DNA of 64,000 nt from an uncultured Christensenella sp. (GCA_910579295.1 CAJTTC010000001.1:244185-308184); one strand, 5' to 3'. Counted from the first letter of the stretch, positions 24,349 to 34,448 are shown. The notes: generated from the letters alone by a model not told the origin. Translations and numbers: made by a program.

Positions 24349-26094
24349 ATGAGTACTGTATACCGCACAAAGACGGCAAGCGAGATTGGCGAGGATTTAG
24401 TCGGACGTGAAGTGACGCTCGCGGGGTGGATAGAGAACGTGCGCGACCACGGCGGCGTTTCGTTTATCGATTTAAGAGATTTTTACGGTGTTGTGCAGGT
24501 CGTTATGCGCGACACGTCGCTTTTGGACGGACTCAATAAAGAGGACTGTATTTCCGTTACGGGCGAAATAGAGAAGCGCGACGAGGAAACGTACAATCCC
24601 AAAATACCCTCGGGCACGGTCGAGCTCAACTGCAAGTCGGTAAGAGTACTCGGAAAAGTGCGCGAACAGCTCCCCTTCGAGATTATGACGTCCAAGGAAA
24701 CGAGGGAGGACGTGCGTCTAAGATACCGCTTTCTCGATTTGCGCAACCGCAAGGTAAAGGACAATATAGTCTTCCGCGCGGAGGTGATTGCCTTTCTGCG
24801 CGAGAAGATGAGCAAAATGGGCTTTTTAGAGGTGCAGACCCCCATTTTATGCGCTTCCAGCCCCGAGGGCGCGCGCGACTATATCGTGCCCTCGCGCCGC
24901 TATAAAGGCAGATTTTACGCTCTGCCCCAAGCGCCGCAACAGTACAAACAGCTGTTAATGGTGTCGGGCGTAGATAAGTATTATCAGATTGCTCCCTGTT
25001 TCCGCGACGAGGACGCGCGCGCCGACCGTTCGCCCGGTGAGTTCTATCAGCTCGATTTCGAAATGGCTTTCGCCACGCAGGAGGACGTTTTTAAGGTGGG
25101 CGAGGAGGTGCTCTCGGCAACCTTCGAAAAGTTTGCGCCCGAGGGCTATGAAGTGACAAAAGCTCCTTTCCCCGTCGTTTCTTACAAGCAGGCAATGCTC
25201 GAATTCGGCACGGATAAGCCCGATTTGCGCAACCCGCTAAGGATAATAGATTTGTCCGATTTCTTCAATAAATGCACGTTCAAGCCCTTTCAGAAAAAGT
25301 GCGTGCGCGCCGTAAAGGTGCACAGCCAAATGAGCAAGGGCTTCCACGAAAAGTTGCTTGCGTTCGCGCAGTCAATAGGTATGGGCGGCTTGGGCTATCT
25401 TGAAGTTATGCCCGATCTAAGCTATAAAGGACCTATCGACAAATTTATTCCCGACGGGCTCAAAAACGAGCTGATTGCGATAGCAAAGTTAGAGGCGGGC
25501 GACACGATTTTCTTTATCGCCGACGTAAAGGAGAAAGCCGAGAGGTACGCGGGGCAGATTAGGAACGAATTGGGCGAAAAATTGGGGCTGACTGAAAAGA
25601 ACGCCTATCGCTTCTGCTTTGTAAACGACTTCCCTATGTTCGGTATAGACGGCGAGTCGGGCAAGGTCGGCTTTACCCACAACCCGTTTTCTATGCCGCA
25701 GGGGGGATTGGAAGCGCTTGAAAACAGCGACCCTCTCGAAGTTCTCGCGTATCAGTACGATATAGTGTGCAACGGCGTGGAGCTGTCGTCGGGCGCAGTC
25801 AGAAACCACGATTTGGATATTATGGTCAAGGCGTTCGGAATAGCAGGCTGCGACGAGCAGACTTTAAAGGATAAGTTCGGGGCTTTGTACACGGCGTTCA
25901 AGTTCGGCGCGCCCCCTCACGCGGGTATGGCGCCGGGCGTCGACCGTATGATTATGCTGTTGAGAAACGAGGAGAATATAAGGGAGGTCATAGCCTTCCC
26001 TATGAGCTCTTCGGCTCAGGATTTGCTGTGCGGCGCGCCCAACGAGGTTACGGAAACGCAGCTGCGCGAAGTCCATATCAAGATAAGAAATTAA
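24349..26094 (+). CDS. aspS: Aspartyl-tRNA synthetase, probably non-discriminating
   Basis: A 581-residue bacterial-type AspRS. It has an N-terminal anticodon-binding OB fold (GWIENVRDHGGVSFIDLRD), class II motif 2 (FRDEDARADRSPGEF), an inserted GAD domain, and motif 3 (GAPPHAGMAPGVDR). It is the first gene behind a T-box and 74 bp before gatC. In bacteria lacking AsnRS, such AspRS also charges tRNA-Asn with Asp for later amidation; the gatCAB linkage argues for that here, though no sequence feature alone proves it. The SD is AAGGAG. Confidence 0.95.
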   Translation: MSTVYRTKTASEIGEDLVGREVTLAGWIENVRDHGGVSFIDLRDFYGVVQVVMRDTSLLDGLNKEDCISVTGEIEKRDEETYNPKIPSGTVELNCKSVRVLGKVREQLPFEIMTSKETREDVRLRYRFLDLRNRKVKDNIVFRAEVIAFLREKMSKMGFLEVQTPILCASSPEGARDYIVPSRRYKGRFYALPQAPQQYKQLLMVSGVDKYYQIAPCFRDEDARADRSPGEFYQLDFEMAFATQEDVFKVGEEVLSATFEKFAPEGYEVTKAPFPVVSYKQAMLEFGTDKPDLRNPLRIIDLSDFFNKCTFKPFQKKCVRAVKVHSQMSKGFHEKLLAFAQSIGMGGLGYLEVMPDLSYKGPIDKFIPDGLKNELIAIAKLEAGDTIFFIADVKEKAERYAGQIRNELGEKLGLTEKNAYRFCFVNDFPMFGIDGESGKVGFTHNPFSMPQGGLEALENSDPLEVLAYQYDIVCNGVELSSGAVRNHDLDIMVKAFGIAGCDEQTLKDKFGALYTAFKFGAPPHAGMAPGVDRMIMLLRNEENIREVIAFPMSSSAQDLLCGAPNEVTETQLREVHIKIRN

Positions 26095-26168
26095 ACGAAT
26101 GTCCCGCTTGCCGCATTACGGGGCTTGACCTCTAAATCGGTGAGTAAAGGATTTAAAAGGTGACGGAT

Positions 26169-26462
26169 ATGCCTATAACTCAAAAGGAAATAAAGACTTT
26201 GGCAAGACTTTCCCGATTGGAATTTTCGGACGGCGAGATTGAAAGGTTTGCGTCGGAGTTCGAGGAAATAATAGAGTTTGCCAACAGAATTAACGGACAG
26301 GTGGAGGGCGACGCTTCGTCTATCCGCGAGGTCGTTACACGCACGGTCAAATGGGAGGACTTGCGCGAGGACGAGGTTAAGGAGAGCTTGCCGAACGAAA
26401 AAATCACCTCTAACGTCGAGGCGGAAAACGGCTACTTCCCCGTGAGGAGGGTGGTCAAATGA
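26169..26462 (+). CDS. gatC: Asp-tRNA(Asn)/Glu-tRNA(Gln) amidotransferase subunit C
   Basis: A 97-residue protein with the GatC pattern TLARLSRLEFSD, a long helix with FEEIIEFANRI, and a C-terminal LREDEVKESL / NVEAENGYFPVRRVV. GatC wraps around GatA and stabilizes the complex. AAGGTG precedes ATG 26169. Its stop overlaps the gatA start by 4 bp. Confidence 0.93.
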   Translation: MPITQKEIKTLARLSRLEFSDGEIERFASEFEEIIEFANRINGQVEGDASSIREVVTRTVKWEDLREDEVKESLPNEKITSNVEAENGYFPVRRVVK

Positions 26463-27910
26463 AGAGCGTTATTTCTTCGCTTTCGCAAAAATTGCGTTCG
26501 GGCGAAATTACGAGCAGACAGCTCACCGAGAAATATATCGCCGAGGTCAGGGCGCAAAATCCCGCAATCAACGCGTACGTTCACTACACGTTCGAGGAGG
26601 CTATGAAAAACGCCGAATATGCGGACGGGCTGATTGCCGAGGGTAAGGGCACGCCGCTCACGGGTATTCCCCTTACATTAAAGGACAATATCGCAACCGA
26701 CGGTCTGCTTACGACCTGCTGTTCTAAAATTCTAAGCGGCTTTAAACCCTATTACGACGCAACGGTGTGGAGCAAGCTGAAAGCTCAGGGCGCAGTGCTC
26801 CTCGGCAAGACGAATATGGACGAGTTTGCTATGGGCTCGACGAGCGAGAGTTCGTGCTACGGCGCGCCGTTAAATCCCGTCGATAAAACGCGCGTTACGG
26901 GCGGTTCTTCGGGTGGAGTTGCCGCCGCGGTGTGCGCCGACATCGCCGCTTACGGCTTGGGCTCCGATACGGGCGGTTCTATCCGTCAGCCCGCTTCGTT
27001 TTGCGGGATAGTCGGCTTTAAGCCCTCCTACGGCGCGGTGTCGCGCTACGGCTTGATTGCGTACGGTTCGTCGCTCGACCAGATAGGACCTATGACAAAA
27101 TCGGTGACTGACGCCGCTATCGTGTACGACGCTATTCGCGGAGTGGACAGGGCGGACGGCACGAGTTGCTCCACCCCCGCAGGGAAAACGCCGCTTAAAG
27201 GCGACGTCAAGGGGTTGAAAATCGGCGTGGCGGACGGGTATTTCGACGGCATTCCGGCTGAGATTCGCAATGCGATAGAGGATATGCTCGCCGCATACGT
27301 AAGGGCGGGAGCGGAGATTGTCCGCGTGAGTATGCCCGCGCTTAAAATCGCCTTACCCGTGTACTATATAATTGCGTGCGCGGAGGCTTCCTCCAACCTC
27401 GGCAGGTACGACGGCATACGCTACGGCTACCGCGCTTCCGGCTATACGGGCGTTGACGAAATGATAACCAAAACGCGCACCGAGGGCTTTGGAAAAGAGG
27501 TCAAAAAGCGCATAATGCTCGGAACGTACGTGCTGTCCTCGGGGTATTTCGACGCGTACTACAAGAAGGCGTGCCTTATCAGAAAAACGGTCGAGGCGCA
27601 GTTGTCGGAGGCGTTTAAAAAGTGCGACGTTTTGTTTGCTCCAACCGCGCCCGTAACAGCGTTCGCCGTGGGATATTCGGGGGGTAATTCCGTTGAAACC
27701 TATCTTTCCGACGTCTGCACCGTGCCCGTAAACATAGCGGGACTGCCAGCCATTTCCATACCCTGCGGCAGTGACAAAAATGGGTTGCCTATCGGTATGC
27801 AGATAATAGGAAAAAAATTTGACGACGCGCGCGTTCTGGACACGGCGTATTTTGCCGAGATTAATAATCTTTCGCAGACTGCGGAGGTTGAAGGAGGGGT
27901 TAAGCTATGA
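26459..27910 (+). CDS. gatA: Asp-tRNA(Asn)/Glu-tRNA(Gln) amidotransferase subunit A
   Basis: A 483-residue amidase-signature enzyme that releases ammonia from glutamine. The Ser-cisSer-Lys triad lies in LTLKDNIAT (Lys), GGSSGGVAAA (cis-Ser) and GSDTGGSIRQPA (nucleophile). GKTNMDEFAMGSTSE is the usual signature just before. It overlaps gatC and gatB by 4 bp each, so the subunits are translationally coupled. Confidence 0.95.
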   Translation: MKSVISSLSQKLRSGEITSRQLTEKYIAEVRAQNPAINAYVHYTFEEAMKNAEYADGLIAEGKGTPLTGIPLTLKDNIATDGLLTTCCSKILSGFKPYYDATVWSKLKAQGAVLLGKTNMDEFAMGSTSESSCYGAPLNPVDKTRVTGGSSGGVAAAVCADIAAYGLGSDTGGSIRQPASFCGIVGFKPSYGAVSRYGLIAYGSSLDQIGPMTKSVTDAAIVYDAIRGVDRADGTSCSTPAGKTPLKGDVKGLKIGVADGYFDGIPAEIRNAIEDMLAAYVRAGAEIVRVSMPALKIALPVYYIIACAEASSNLGRYDGIRYGYRASGYTGVDEMITKTRTEGFGKEVKKRIMLGTYVLSSGYFDAYYKKACLIRKTVEAQLSEAFKKCDVLFAPTAPVTAFAVGYSGGNSVETYLSDVCTVPVNIAGLPAISIPCGSDKNGLPIGMQIIGKKFDDARVLDTAYFAEINNLSQTAEVEGGVKL

Positions 27911-29322
27911 AATACAGACTTGTATCGGGGCTTGAAACCCACGTGGAGCTTGCAACGGCAACCAAAATTTTCTGCGGCTGTACCACCGCGTTCGGCGGAA
28001 GCCCCAACACCCATTGTTGCCCCGTGTGTACGGGTCAGCCGGGCGCGCTTCCCGTGCTCAATAAAAAAGTCGTAGAGTACGCTATACGCGCGGGGCTTGC
28101 AACGCACTGCTCGATTAACACGACGACGCACTTGGACAGAAAGAATTATTGCTATCCCGACCTGCCAAAGGCGTATCAGATTTCGCAGTTCGATAAGCCG
28201 CTTTGCGAGCACGGATACGTGGAGCTTGAAAGCGGAAAACGCATAGGCATAACGCGCATACACATTGAAGAGGACGCGGGCAAGCTCGTGCACGAGAGCG
28301 GTTATACTTATATTGATTACAACCGCGGCGGCGTGCCTCTTATCGAAATTGTTTCCGAGCCCGACATCTCCTCGCCCGAGGAAGCCAAGGAATACGTTGA
28401 AAAACTGCAACTCATAATGCGCTATATAGGCGTGTCCGACTGTAAGATGCAGGAGGGCTCTATGCGGTGCGACGTAAATATTTCGGTTATGCCCGAGGGC
28501 GCGACGGAGTTCGGTACGCGCACGGAAATAAAGAATATGAACAGCATATCATATATCGAAAAGGCTATGGCTTACGAATATGAGCGGCAAATCGAGGTGA
28601 TAGAGAGCGGCGGTCAGATCGTGCAGGCAACTCTGCGCTATGACGAGCGCACGGGCGAGACCTCGGTTATGCGCACAAAAGAGGACGCGCAGGACTACCG
28701 CTATTTCCCCGAACCCGACATATTGACGGTCGTTATTCCCGAAGAAAAAGTCGAGGAAATACGCAAAAGCCTTCCCGAACTTCCGACCGACAAGCTGAAA
28801 AGGTATATAAACGATTTAAAAATCAATGCCGCGACGGCTAAACTCCTGTACAAATATAAGCGCGTCTGCGATTTCGCCGAAAGGGCGATTGCTCTCGGCG
28901 CGGGCGTGAAGAATACCGTCAATCTCATCGTGGGAACGCTCTATTCAAAGCTTGAAACTGAGGAGGATAAGGAGAAGTTCGCGCTTCCCATTACGGCTGA
29001 GAGTATGGCGGAGCTTGTAAAGCTTGTCGACGGCGGCAAGGTCAACATTACGCTTGCGCAAAAGACGCTGGCTTTAATGGCGGAGGAGGGGAAGCCTGTT
29101 TCGGCGTATATCAAGCCCGAGGATATGGCGGGAATGGACGACGGCGAGCTGACGGACGTTTGCCGAAAGGCAGTAGAGGAAAATCCCGCCGCCGTGCAGG
29201 ACTTTAAAAACGGCAAGGAAAAGGCGATTTTTGCCCTTTACGGCTATGTGAAAAAGGCAACGCAGGGTAAAGCCGATATCAAAAAAGCCGACGAAATTAT
29301 CAGAAAACTCATTAATCGGTAA
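27907..29322 (+). CDS. gatB: Asp-tRNA(Asn)/Glu-tRNA(Gln) amidotransferase subunit B
   Basis: A 471-residue subunit that activates the misacylated tRNA by phosphorylation and amidates it. Motifs are GLETHVEL, FCGCTTAFGG with CCPVCTGQPGALPVLN, HLDRKNYCYPDLPKAYQISQ, and the C-terminal YqeY-like tail domain. It is complete and ends the operon at a strong terminator. Confidence 0.95.
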   Translation: MKYRLVSGLETHVELATATKIFCGCTTAFGGSPNTHCCPVCTGQPGALPVLNKKVVEYAIRAGLATHCSINTTTHLDRKNYCYPDLPKAYQISQFDKPLCEHGYVELESGKRIGITRIHIEEDAGKLVHESGYTYIDYNRGGVPLIEIVSEPDISSPEEAKEYVEKLQLIMRYIGVSDCKMQEGSMRCDVNISVMPEGATEFGTRTEIKNMNSISYIEKAMAYEYERQIEVIESGGQIVQATLRYDERTGETSVMRTKEDAQDYRYFPEPDILTVVIPEEKVEEIRKSLPELPTDKLKRYINDLKINAATAKLLYKYKRVCDFAERAIALGAGVKNTVNLIVGTLYSKLETEEDKEKFALPITAESMAELVKLVDGGKVNITLAQKTLALMAEEGKPVSAYIKPEDMAGMDDGELTDVCRKAVEENPAAVQDFKNGKEKAIFALYGYVKKATQGKADIKKADEIIRKLINR

Positions 29323-29387
29323 TAAATTGACGAAGCAACAGATTTTCTCCCTTCGTTAAAATTGAATTTCTGATTTATAAATATAAA

Positions 29388-29413
29388 AAAAGCGGAGCGC
29401 GCTCCGCTTTTTT
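29388..29413. terminator. Bidirectional terminator between gatB and pheT
   Basis: A perfect palindromic stem aaagcggagcg / cgctccgcttt, flanked by A-runs and T-runs on both sides, lies between the convergent genes. Confidence 0.88.
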
Positions 29414-29414
29414 A

Positions 29415-31829
29415 TTATCTCAATTCGATGTTGAGTTTGTGTTTGAGGTTGCCCAAAATCTTTTTGACAAATCCGTCTATCCTTTCGGGTGTGAACGCTT
29501 CGTCTTTGGGGGTAAAGTTCACGGTAAACGCCATACTCTTCTTGCCGTCGCCGAGCTGCTTACCTATATAAATATCGAAAAGCTTTACGCCCGTCACGTA
29601 TTTGCAAGCCGAGTAAATCTCGCTCTCTATCTGTCCGCACGTAATATTGAGGTCGGCAACGAGAGCCAAATCGCGTTGAACTTCGGGAAACTTGGAGAGC
29701 GGAACGTACTTAAACGGTTTAGCGTGGCTCATAAGCGCGTCATAGCTAAGTTCGGCGATAAATACTTTTTTCTCTATCGTCAGCTCCTCGCAAATCAGCG
29801 GGTCGAGCCTGCCCGCATAACCTAATACTTCGCCCTCGCAACTGATTTCGGCGCAGATACCGGGATGCAGGTAGGGGCGCTGTGCCACGGCGTAGTCGAG
29901 CTTTATATTAAGACTGTCGGCAACGTTTTCCAAAACTCCCTTAATATCGAGGAACGTATCTCCGCCGCCGAACGTGCCGATACATAATACGTTTTTCTCC
30001 TCGGGAAGTTCGGTGAGCGGCAGGCTCTTGGCGATATACGTTTTGGCTATCTCGAACAGTCTGCCCTCCGCGTTGCCGCGCCTTAAATTTCTCACAATCG
30101 TGCTCACCATAGAGGGGGCGAGCGTTGTGCGCATTACCGATAAATCCTCGCCTATGGGGTTTTTGATGCGTATGAATGAGCGCTCGGGCGCGTCCTCGGG
30201 GAAGTGCAGCATATCTAAATCTTTTTCGGAATAGAAGGAATATGTTGAAATCTCGTACAGTCCCAGCGACACAAGATTGTCCTTTAATCTGTTTTCGGCT
30301 TTCTGAGCCTCGCTGTAACCTCCGTTTGTTATAAGCGCACTGGGCATAAACGTGCCCGTAACGCGGTCGTAACCGTATTCGCGGATAAGCTCCTCGGCGA
30401 TGTCCGCATACCCGTCTATATCCTCGCGGTAGGGGGGTACGTGCAACGTAAGATTGTCGCCGCCGTCCTCTACGCCGAAGTTGAGCCGCTTTAAAATGTC
30501 AATCGCTTCGTCGTGCGGAACTTCGATTCCGAGCAGCTTGTTTATCTTGTTAAGGCTTACCGTCATAACCTTTGCGCCGTCGTGCGAGTACTCTGTCTTT
30601 ATATCTACGTGAACGTCGGTAACAGTGCCGCAATTCAGCTCTTCGATGAGGTGCAGAGCTCTTGCCATAGCGCGTTCCGTCGTGTATTCGCTTATGCCCT
30701 TTTCAAACATAGCCGAGCTGTCCGAATGCTGACCGAGAGCCCGTGAAGTCTTTCTCACGCTGTCGCGCGCAAACTTCGCGCTTTCAAACAGCAATTCGCG
30801 CGTGGCGTCCGTAATTTCGCTGTTTTCGCCGCCCATAATGCCCGCCAACGCACACGGCTTGTTGCCGTCGCAGATAACAAGATTATCGGGGGTGAGCTTA
30901 AAACTCTTCCCGTCCAACGTAACGATTTCCTCGCCCGCATTGGCTCTGCGAACGACTATTTCCCTGCCGTCAAGCTTAGCGCAGTCAAACGCGTGCATAG
31001 GCTGACCCATTTCCAAAAGTACGAAATTGGTTATATCGACAAGATTGTTTATGGAGCGCAGTCCGCACAGCGCAAGCCTTTTTCTTATCCACATAGGGGA
31101 GGGAGCGGGGGTTACGTCCTTGACGTAGTGTGCAATGTATCTCGGGCATATGTCGGGGGCAATTACGCTGACGCTGACTTTTTCGCCCTTTGCCTTTGCG
31201 GTGTAGGAGCAGTCGGGCTCGCGCATAGGCTTGCCCAAAACGGCGGCGACCTCGCGCGCCATTCCGACTATGCTCTGACAGTCGGGGCGGTTAGCCGTAA
31301 CGCCTATATCGAACACATAGTCGTCTAATCCGAGCAGAGGTTTTACGTCCGCGCCGTTTTCAAATCCGTCGGGGAGAAGAAGCAGACCGCAGTAATCTCC
31401 GCCCTCGAACATATCGCCGTTTACGCCTATCTCCACGCCCGAGCAGAGCATACCCTCGGACTCTATTCCGCGAAGCTTGCCCTTCTTAATGGTCATAACG
31501 CCCTCTACGGTCACGTGGTCCTTGCCCGTGGCGTACACCGTCGCGCCGACAAGAGCGACGGGCGCTTTAATTCCCTTTGCAACGTTGTCCGCGCCGCAAC
31601 AAATCTGTTTGACGCCGTGGCTTCCGCAATCGACCTTGCAAACGTGCAGGTGAGTGCCCTCTACGGGTTCGCATTCGACGACCTCTCCGACTACGACTCC
31701 GCCGATATCTTTTCCTATATTAATTAACTCCTCGACTTCGAAGCCGCACCCGAACAGCTTTTTCTGCAATTCTTCGGCGGTCACGTCTACGTCAACGTAA
31801 TCTTTTAACCATGATAAAGGTAGTAACAT
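29415..31829 (-). CDS. pheT: Phenylalanyl-tRNA synthetase beta subunit
   Basis: An 804-residue subunit. MLLPLSWLKDYVDVD opens the family, followed by an EMAP/tRNA-binding domain (about residues 40-150), the B3/B4 editing domain, B5 DNA-binding-like domain, a class II-like core, and a C-terminal ferredoxin-fold anticodon-binding domain (from about 710). It forms the alpha2-beta2 enzyme with PheS, encoded 71 bp upstream. GAGG precedes ATG at 8 nt. Confidence 0.95.
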   Translation of the reverse strand: MLLPLSWLKDYVDVDVTAEELQKKLFGCGFEVEELINIGKDIGGVVVGEVVECEPVEGTHLHVCKVDCGSHGVKQICCGADNVAKGIKAPVALVGATVYATGKDHVTVEGVMTIKKGKLRGIESEGMLCSGVEIGVNGDMFEGGDYCGLLLLPDGFENGADVKPLLGLDDYVFDIGVTANRPDCQSIVGMAREVAAVLGKPMREPDCSYTAKAKGEKVSVSVIAPDICPRYIAHYVKDVTPAPSPMWIRKRLALCGLRSINNLVDITNFVLLEMGQPMHAFDCAKLDGREIVVRRANAGEEIVTLDGKSFKLTPDNLVICDGNKPCALAGIMGGENSEITDATRELLFESAKFARDSVRKTSRALGQHSDSSAMFEKGISEYTTERAMARALHLIEELNCGTVTDVHVDIKTEYSHDGAKVMTVSLNKINKLLGIEVPHDEAIDILKRLNFGVEDGGDNLTLHVPPYREDIDGYADIAEELIREYGYDRVTGTFMPSALITNGGYSEAQKAENRLKDNLVSLGLYEISTYSFYSEKDLDMLHFPEDAPERSFIRIKNPIGEDLSVMRTTLAPSMVSTIVRNLRRGNAEGRLFEIAKTYIAKSLPLTELPEEKNVLCIGTFGGGDTFLDIKGVLENVADSLNIKLDYAVAQRPYLHPGICAEISCEGEVLGYAGRLDPLICEELTIEKKVFIAELSYDALMSHAKPFKYVPLSKFPEVQRDLALVADLNITCGQIESEIYSACKYVTGVKLFDIYIGKQLGDGKKSMAFTVNFTPKDEAFTPERIDGFVKKILGNLKHKLNIELR

Positions 31830-31900
31830 ATTTAATTCCTCTTTAATAATTCGTAATGCGTATTAACGCGGTGAAACAATCGTCTGCGCTCAGCTGTATT

Positions 31901-32923
31901 TTAACTTTTGAATTGCTTCAAAAATCTCGTGTCGCCCTCGAACAGAAGCTTCATATTGTTGACGCCGTATTTAAGCATAGCTATACGCTCTATGCCCATA
32001 CCGAACGCAAATCCCGAGTATTCCTCGGGGTCGACGCCGCAACCCTCCAACACGTGTCTGTTTACCATACCCGCGCCGAGTACTTCTATCCAGCCCGTGC
32101 CCTTGCACAGCCTGCACCCCTTGCCGCCGCATTCGAAACAGCTTACGTCAACCTCGACCGACGGTTCGGTGAAAGGGAAGTAGGAGGGGCGCAGTCTTGT
32201 CTTTACGCCGTCGCCGAAAATTTTGCGTGCAAATTCGTCAAGCATACCTTTAAGGTCGCACAGCGTTATACCCCTGTCGACGACTAGCCCTTCCATCTGC
32301 GAGAACATAGGTGAGTGCGTCGCGTCGTCGTCGCTGCGGTAAACTTTGCCCGGGGAAAGTATCTTAATGGGCGGCTTCTGCGTTTCCATAACCCTAATTT
32401 GTCCCGCACTTGTCTGCGTGCGCAGAAGCAGGTCGTCCGTTATATAAAATGTGTCCTGCATATCGCGCGCGGGGTGGTCGGCGGGAGTGTTGAGCGCAGT
32501 GAAATTGTAGTATTCGTTCTCGATTTCAGGTCCTTCGAATACGGTGAAGCCCATACCTGCGAATATGGAAATAAGCTCTCTTCTGACCAACGTGTTGGGG
32601 TGGTACGCTCCTCTCTTGGAGGTGTTGCCGGGGAGGGTAACGTCAATAGCCTCGGCGGCGTACTGTTTTTTCAGCTCCTTCGCCTTAATGTTCTTGTCAA
32701 GCTTGCCGAACTGATCCTCCGCCCAGACTTTGAGCGCGTTGATAATCATACCAACCTCGGGGCGCTTGTCCTTGGGAACGTCGCGCATACCCTTCATAAG
32801 CTCCGAAACTTCGCCGCTCTTTCCGAGATATTTCATCTTTATCTGAAAGAGCGAGTCGGAGGAGTGTACTTCCTTTATGGCTTCGGCAATCTTCTTTTTT
32901 AACTGTTCGATTTTTTCCTGCAT
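31901..32923 (-). CDS. pheS: Phenylalanyl-tRNA synthetase alpha subunit
   Basis: A 340-residue class II catalytic subunit. It has an N-terminal coiled coil (to about residue 85), the TLPG segment, GFTVFEGPEIE (motif 1 region), LLRTQTSAGQIR, MFSQMEGLVVD, RPSYFPFTEPSVEVDV and GMGIERIAMLKYG (motif 3). A CFECGGKGCRLC insert adds four cysteines, as in many Firmicutes. ATG 32923 has GGAG 7 nt upstream; TTG 32929 is rejected. Expression is under a Phe T-box. Confidence 0.95.
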   Translation of the reverse strand: MQEKIEQLKKKIAEAIKEVHSSDSLFQIKMKYLGKSGEVSELMKGMRDVPKDKRPEVGMIINALKVWAEDQFGKLDKNIKAKELKKQYAAEAIDVTLPGNTSKRGAYHPNTLVRRELISIFAGMGFTVFEGPEIENEYYNFTALNTPADHPARDMQDTFYITDDLLLRTQTSAGQIRVMETQKPPIKILSPGKVYRSDDDATHSPMFSQMEGLVVDRGITLCDLKGMLDEFARKIFGDGVKTRLRPSYFPFTEPSVEVDVSCFECGGKGCRLCKGTGWIEVLGAGMVNRHVLEGCGVDPEEYSGFAFGMGIERIAMLKYGVNNMKLLFEGDTRFLKQFKS

Positions 32924-32952
32924 ATACAAACTCCGTTTTTTAGTTCTTAAAT

Positions 32953-33205
32953 AAAAAAATCTCCCCGTGTAAAAACACAGGGAGTTTATAAACTCTGTAC
33001 CACCTGATTTTACGGCTTAAATTAAAGCCGCCTTGATTTACCTTTTACGCAAGGTATAACGGAGCGCACTATTTTTTTGCAATTTCGCACGTTCGGCTCG
33101 TAAGTGAATACCGCACTGTTGCGAATGAACAACCTTTCAGCCGTTTTCGGATTGTTCTCTCTGTAAACGCTTTTTTCAGTACGTCTGTCTTAGTCAACGC
33201 CTTTG
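32953..33205 (-). ncRNA. T-box riboswitch with Phe specifier (TTC)
   Basis: Read on the minus strand: AGAGAG near 33157, GGCTGAAAGG, specifier TTC (33108-33106) followed by A, CTTAC and GAGCC. The T-box AGGTGGTACAGAG lies near 33006-32994. The terminator pairs 32984-32976 with 32969-32961 and is followed by seven T. Placement of TTC at the specifier agrees with the downstream pheS-pheT. Confidence 0.93.
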
Positions 33206-33217
33206 AATATTGTTTAA

Positions 33218-33246
33218 ATTTTAACAAACAAAATAATGATTGTCAA
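33218..33246 (-). promoter_or_regulatory. Promoter of the pheS-pheT operon
   Basis: TTGACA (33246-33241), 17 bp, TAAAAT (33223-33218) on the minus strand, just ahead of the T-box leader. Confidence 0.8.
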
Positions 33247-33324
33247 CTGATTATGAGCCATAAAAATAATTAATGCGAATGCTTGCTCTTTTGCCGATAT
33301 ATGTTATCGCGCAATATAAACATT

Positions 33325-33702
33325 TTAAAATATGTTTTCCAGCTTTACGTCGTAGGCGTCGGGCAGATTTTTGGTTATTTCCAAAAGCACTTCGATTTTG
33401 CCGAGAGCCAGATCGTATTCGTTGTTGTAAATAAGGGCGCAAGCTTCGCTCAGCCAATAATCTATATACGAAATGTCGTTGTGCGGAATAAATATTTGAA
33501 GCTTACTCTTTTTGTCCGTCCACATTGTGCGCACCGCGTATGCGTCCTCGCGGGTTGCCGTTTCGTCCTCGATTTTGTCGTACAGCGTCTGCAACGCCGA
33601 ATTGAAGTGCACGAATTGATTACGTATAAAAATCTGCGTTCCTATAAAAACCCCGACGCACAGCGCTATTGCCGCAAGCGTGTAAATTATAGACCTTACC
33701 AT
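33325..33702 (-). CDS. DUF4363 family protein
   Basis: A 125-residue protein with one N-terminal membrane anchor (about residues 4-25) and an extracytoplasmic helical region with conserved-looking DYWLSEACALI and LLEITKNLP. It overlaps the DUF421 gene by 7 bp, a pairing I recall as common in spore-forming Clostridia. The function is unknown; partnership with the DUF421 protein is inferred from gene order. Confidence 0.75.
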   Translation of the reverse strand: MVRSIIYTLAAIALCVGVFIGTQIFIRNQFVHFNSALQTLYDKIEDETATREDAYAVRTMWTDKKSKLQIFIPHNDISYIDYWLSEACALIYNNEYDLALGKIEVLLEITKNLPDAYDVKLENIF

Positions 33703-34403
33703 TGTCCTTTCACCTTGATATTCAAAATTTTATACGGCTTGCCCTTGGGTTGGAAGTACACCCTGCCGTTGCCGTCGACCGTCATAACCAAAACGTTTTT
33801 AAGCTTTACGCCCTGCTCGGCGGCAAAATCGCGCAGTCCGCTCTCCGTCAAGCCCGCAACCGAAAGATTTTTCCTGTCCGTCTTTCCGTTATCAACAAGA
33901 AGCACGGGGAGGCTCGGGGTTTGCTCTTCCTTAGGCAGAGCCGAAAAATTGCCGTTCGCCTCGTACAGTCCGTAGTACACGTCGTCGAGGTTGAAATAGC
34001 CCGCCACTCGCATACTCTCTATGAGGTCGGCAACGTCGAGATTGTTCTTGCGCAACTGATAGCTGTCTATGCCGTCCCGCGTTATTACCAAAGATGGTTT
34101 TCCGCACACAACGGTCTTGACGGGCTTAAGCCATAAATCCAACAGCCACACGATCTGGTGCAGAATAAATATCGTGACTATGGCGATAATTCCGTACAGG
34201 AGGGGTACGGAGCTGTCCGCCATCGGTATGCAGGCAAGCTCGGCAATAAGCAGGGTTATGACGAGCTCGAACGGTTGCATTTCGCCAATCTGACTTTTGC
34301 CCATCAGCCGCATAATAAGTAGCAATGTAAAAAATATGACGGTTGTTCTGATAAATATAAGAGCCATAAAAAAAGTTTCTGCAATTATAATAAAGATATT
34401 CAA
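33696..34403 (-). CDS. DUF421 (YetF/YcaP-like) membrane protein
   Basis: A 235-residue protein with three N-terminal membrane helices and a soluble C-terminal domain. The hallmark RLMGKSQIGEMQPFELV and later GKPSLVITRDG are YetF/DUF421 signatures. Start choice is open: TTG 34403 or ATG 34364, the latter 3' of a TATAAT on this strand and closer to the usual family start. A role in the sporulation membrane or stress is suggested by the family's distribution, not shown. Confidence 0.85.
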   Translation of the reverse strand: MNIFIIIAETFFMALIFIRTTVIFFTLLLIMRLMGKSQIGEMQPFELVITLLIAELACIPMADSSVPLLYGIIAIVTIFILHQIVWLLDLWLKPVKTVVCGKPSLVITRDGIDSYQLRKNNLDVADLIESMRVAGYFNLDDVYYGLYEANGNFSALPKEEQTPSLPVLLVDNGKTDRKNLSVAGLTESGLRDFAAEQGVKLKNVLVMTVDGNGRVYFQPKGKPYKILNIKVKGQW

Positions 34404-34414
34404 TGCAAAACGCT

Positions 34415-34442
34415 TTGAAATAATTTATCGGTATGCTATAAT
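34415..34442 (+). promoter_or_regulatory. Promoter of the folate operon
   Basis: TTGAAA (34415-34420), 16 bp, TATAAT (34437-34442). The transcript would start near 34449, leaving a leader of about 150 nt before folC. Confidence 0.75.
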
Positions 34443-34448
34443 GACAGA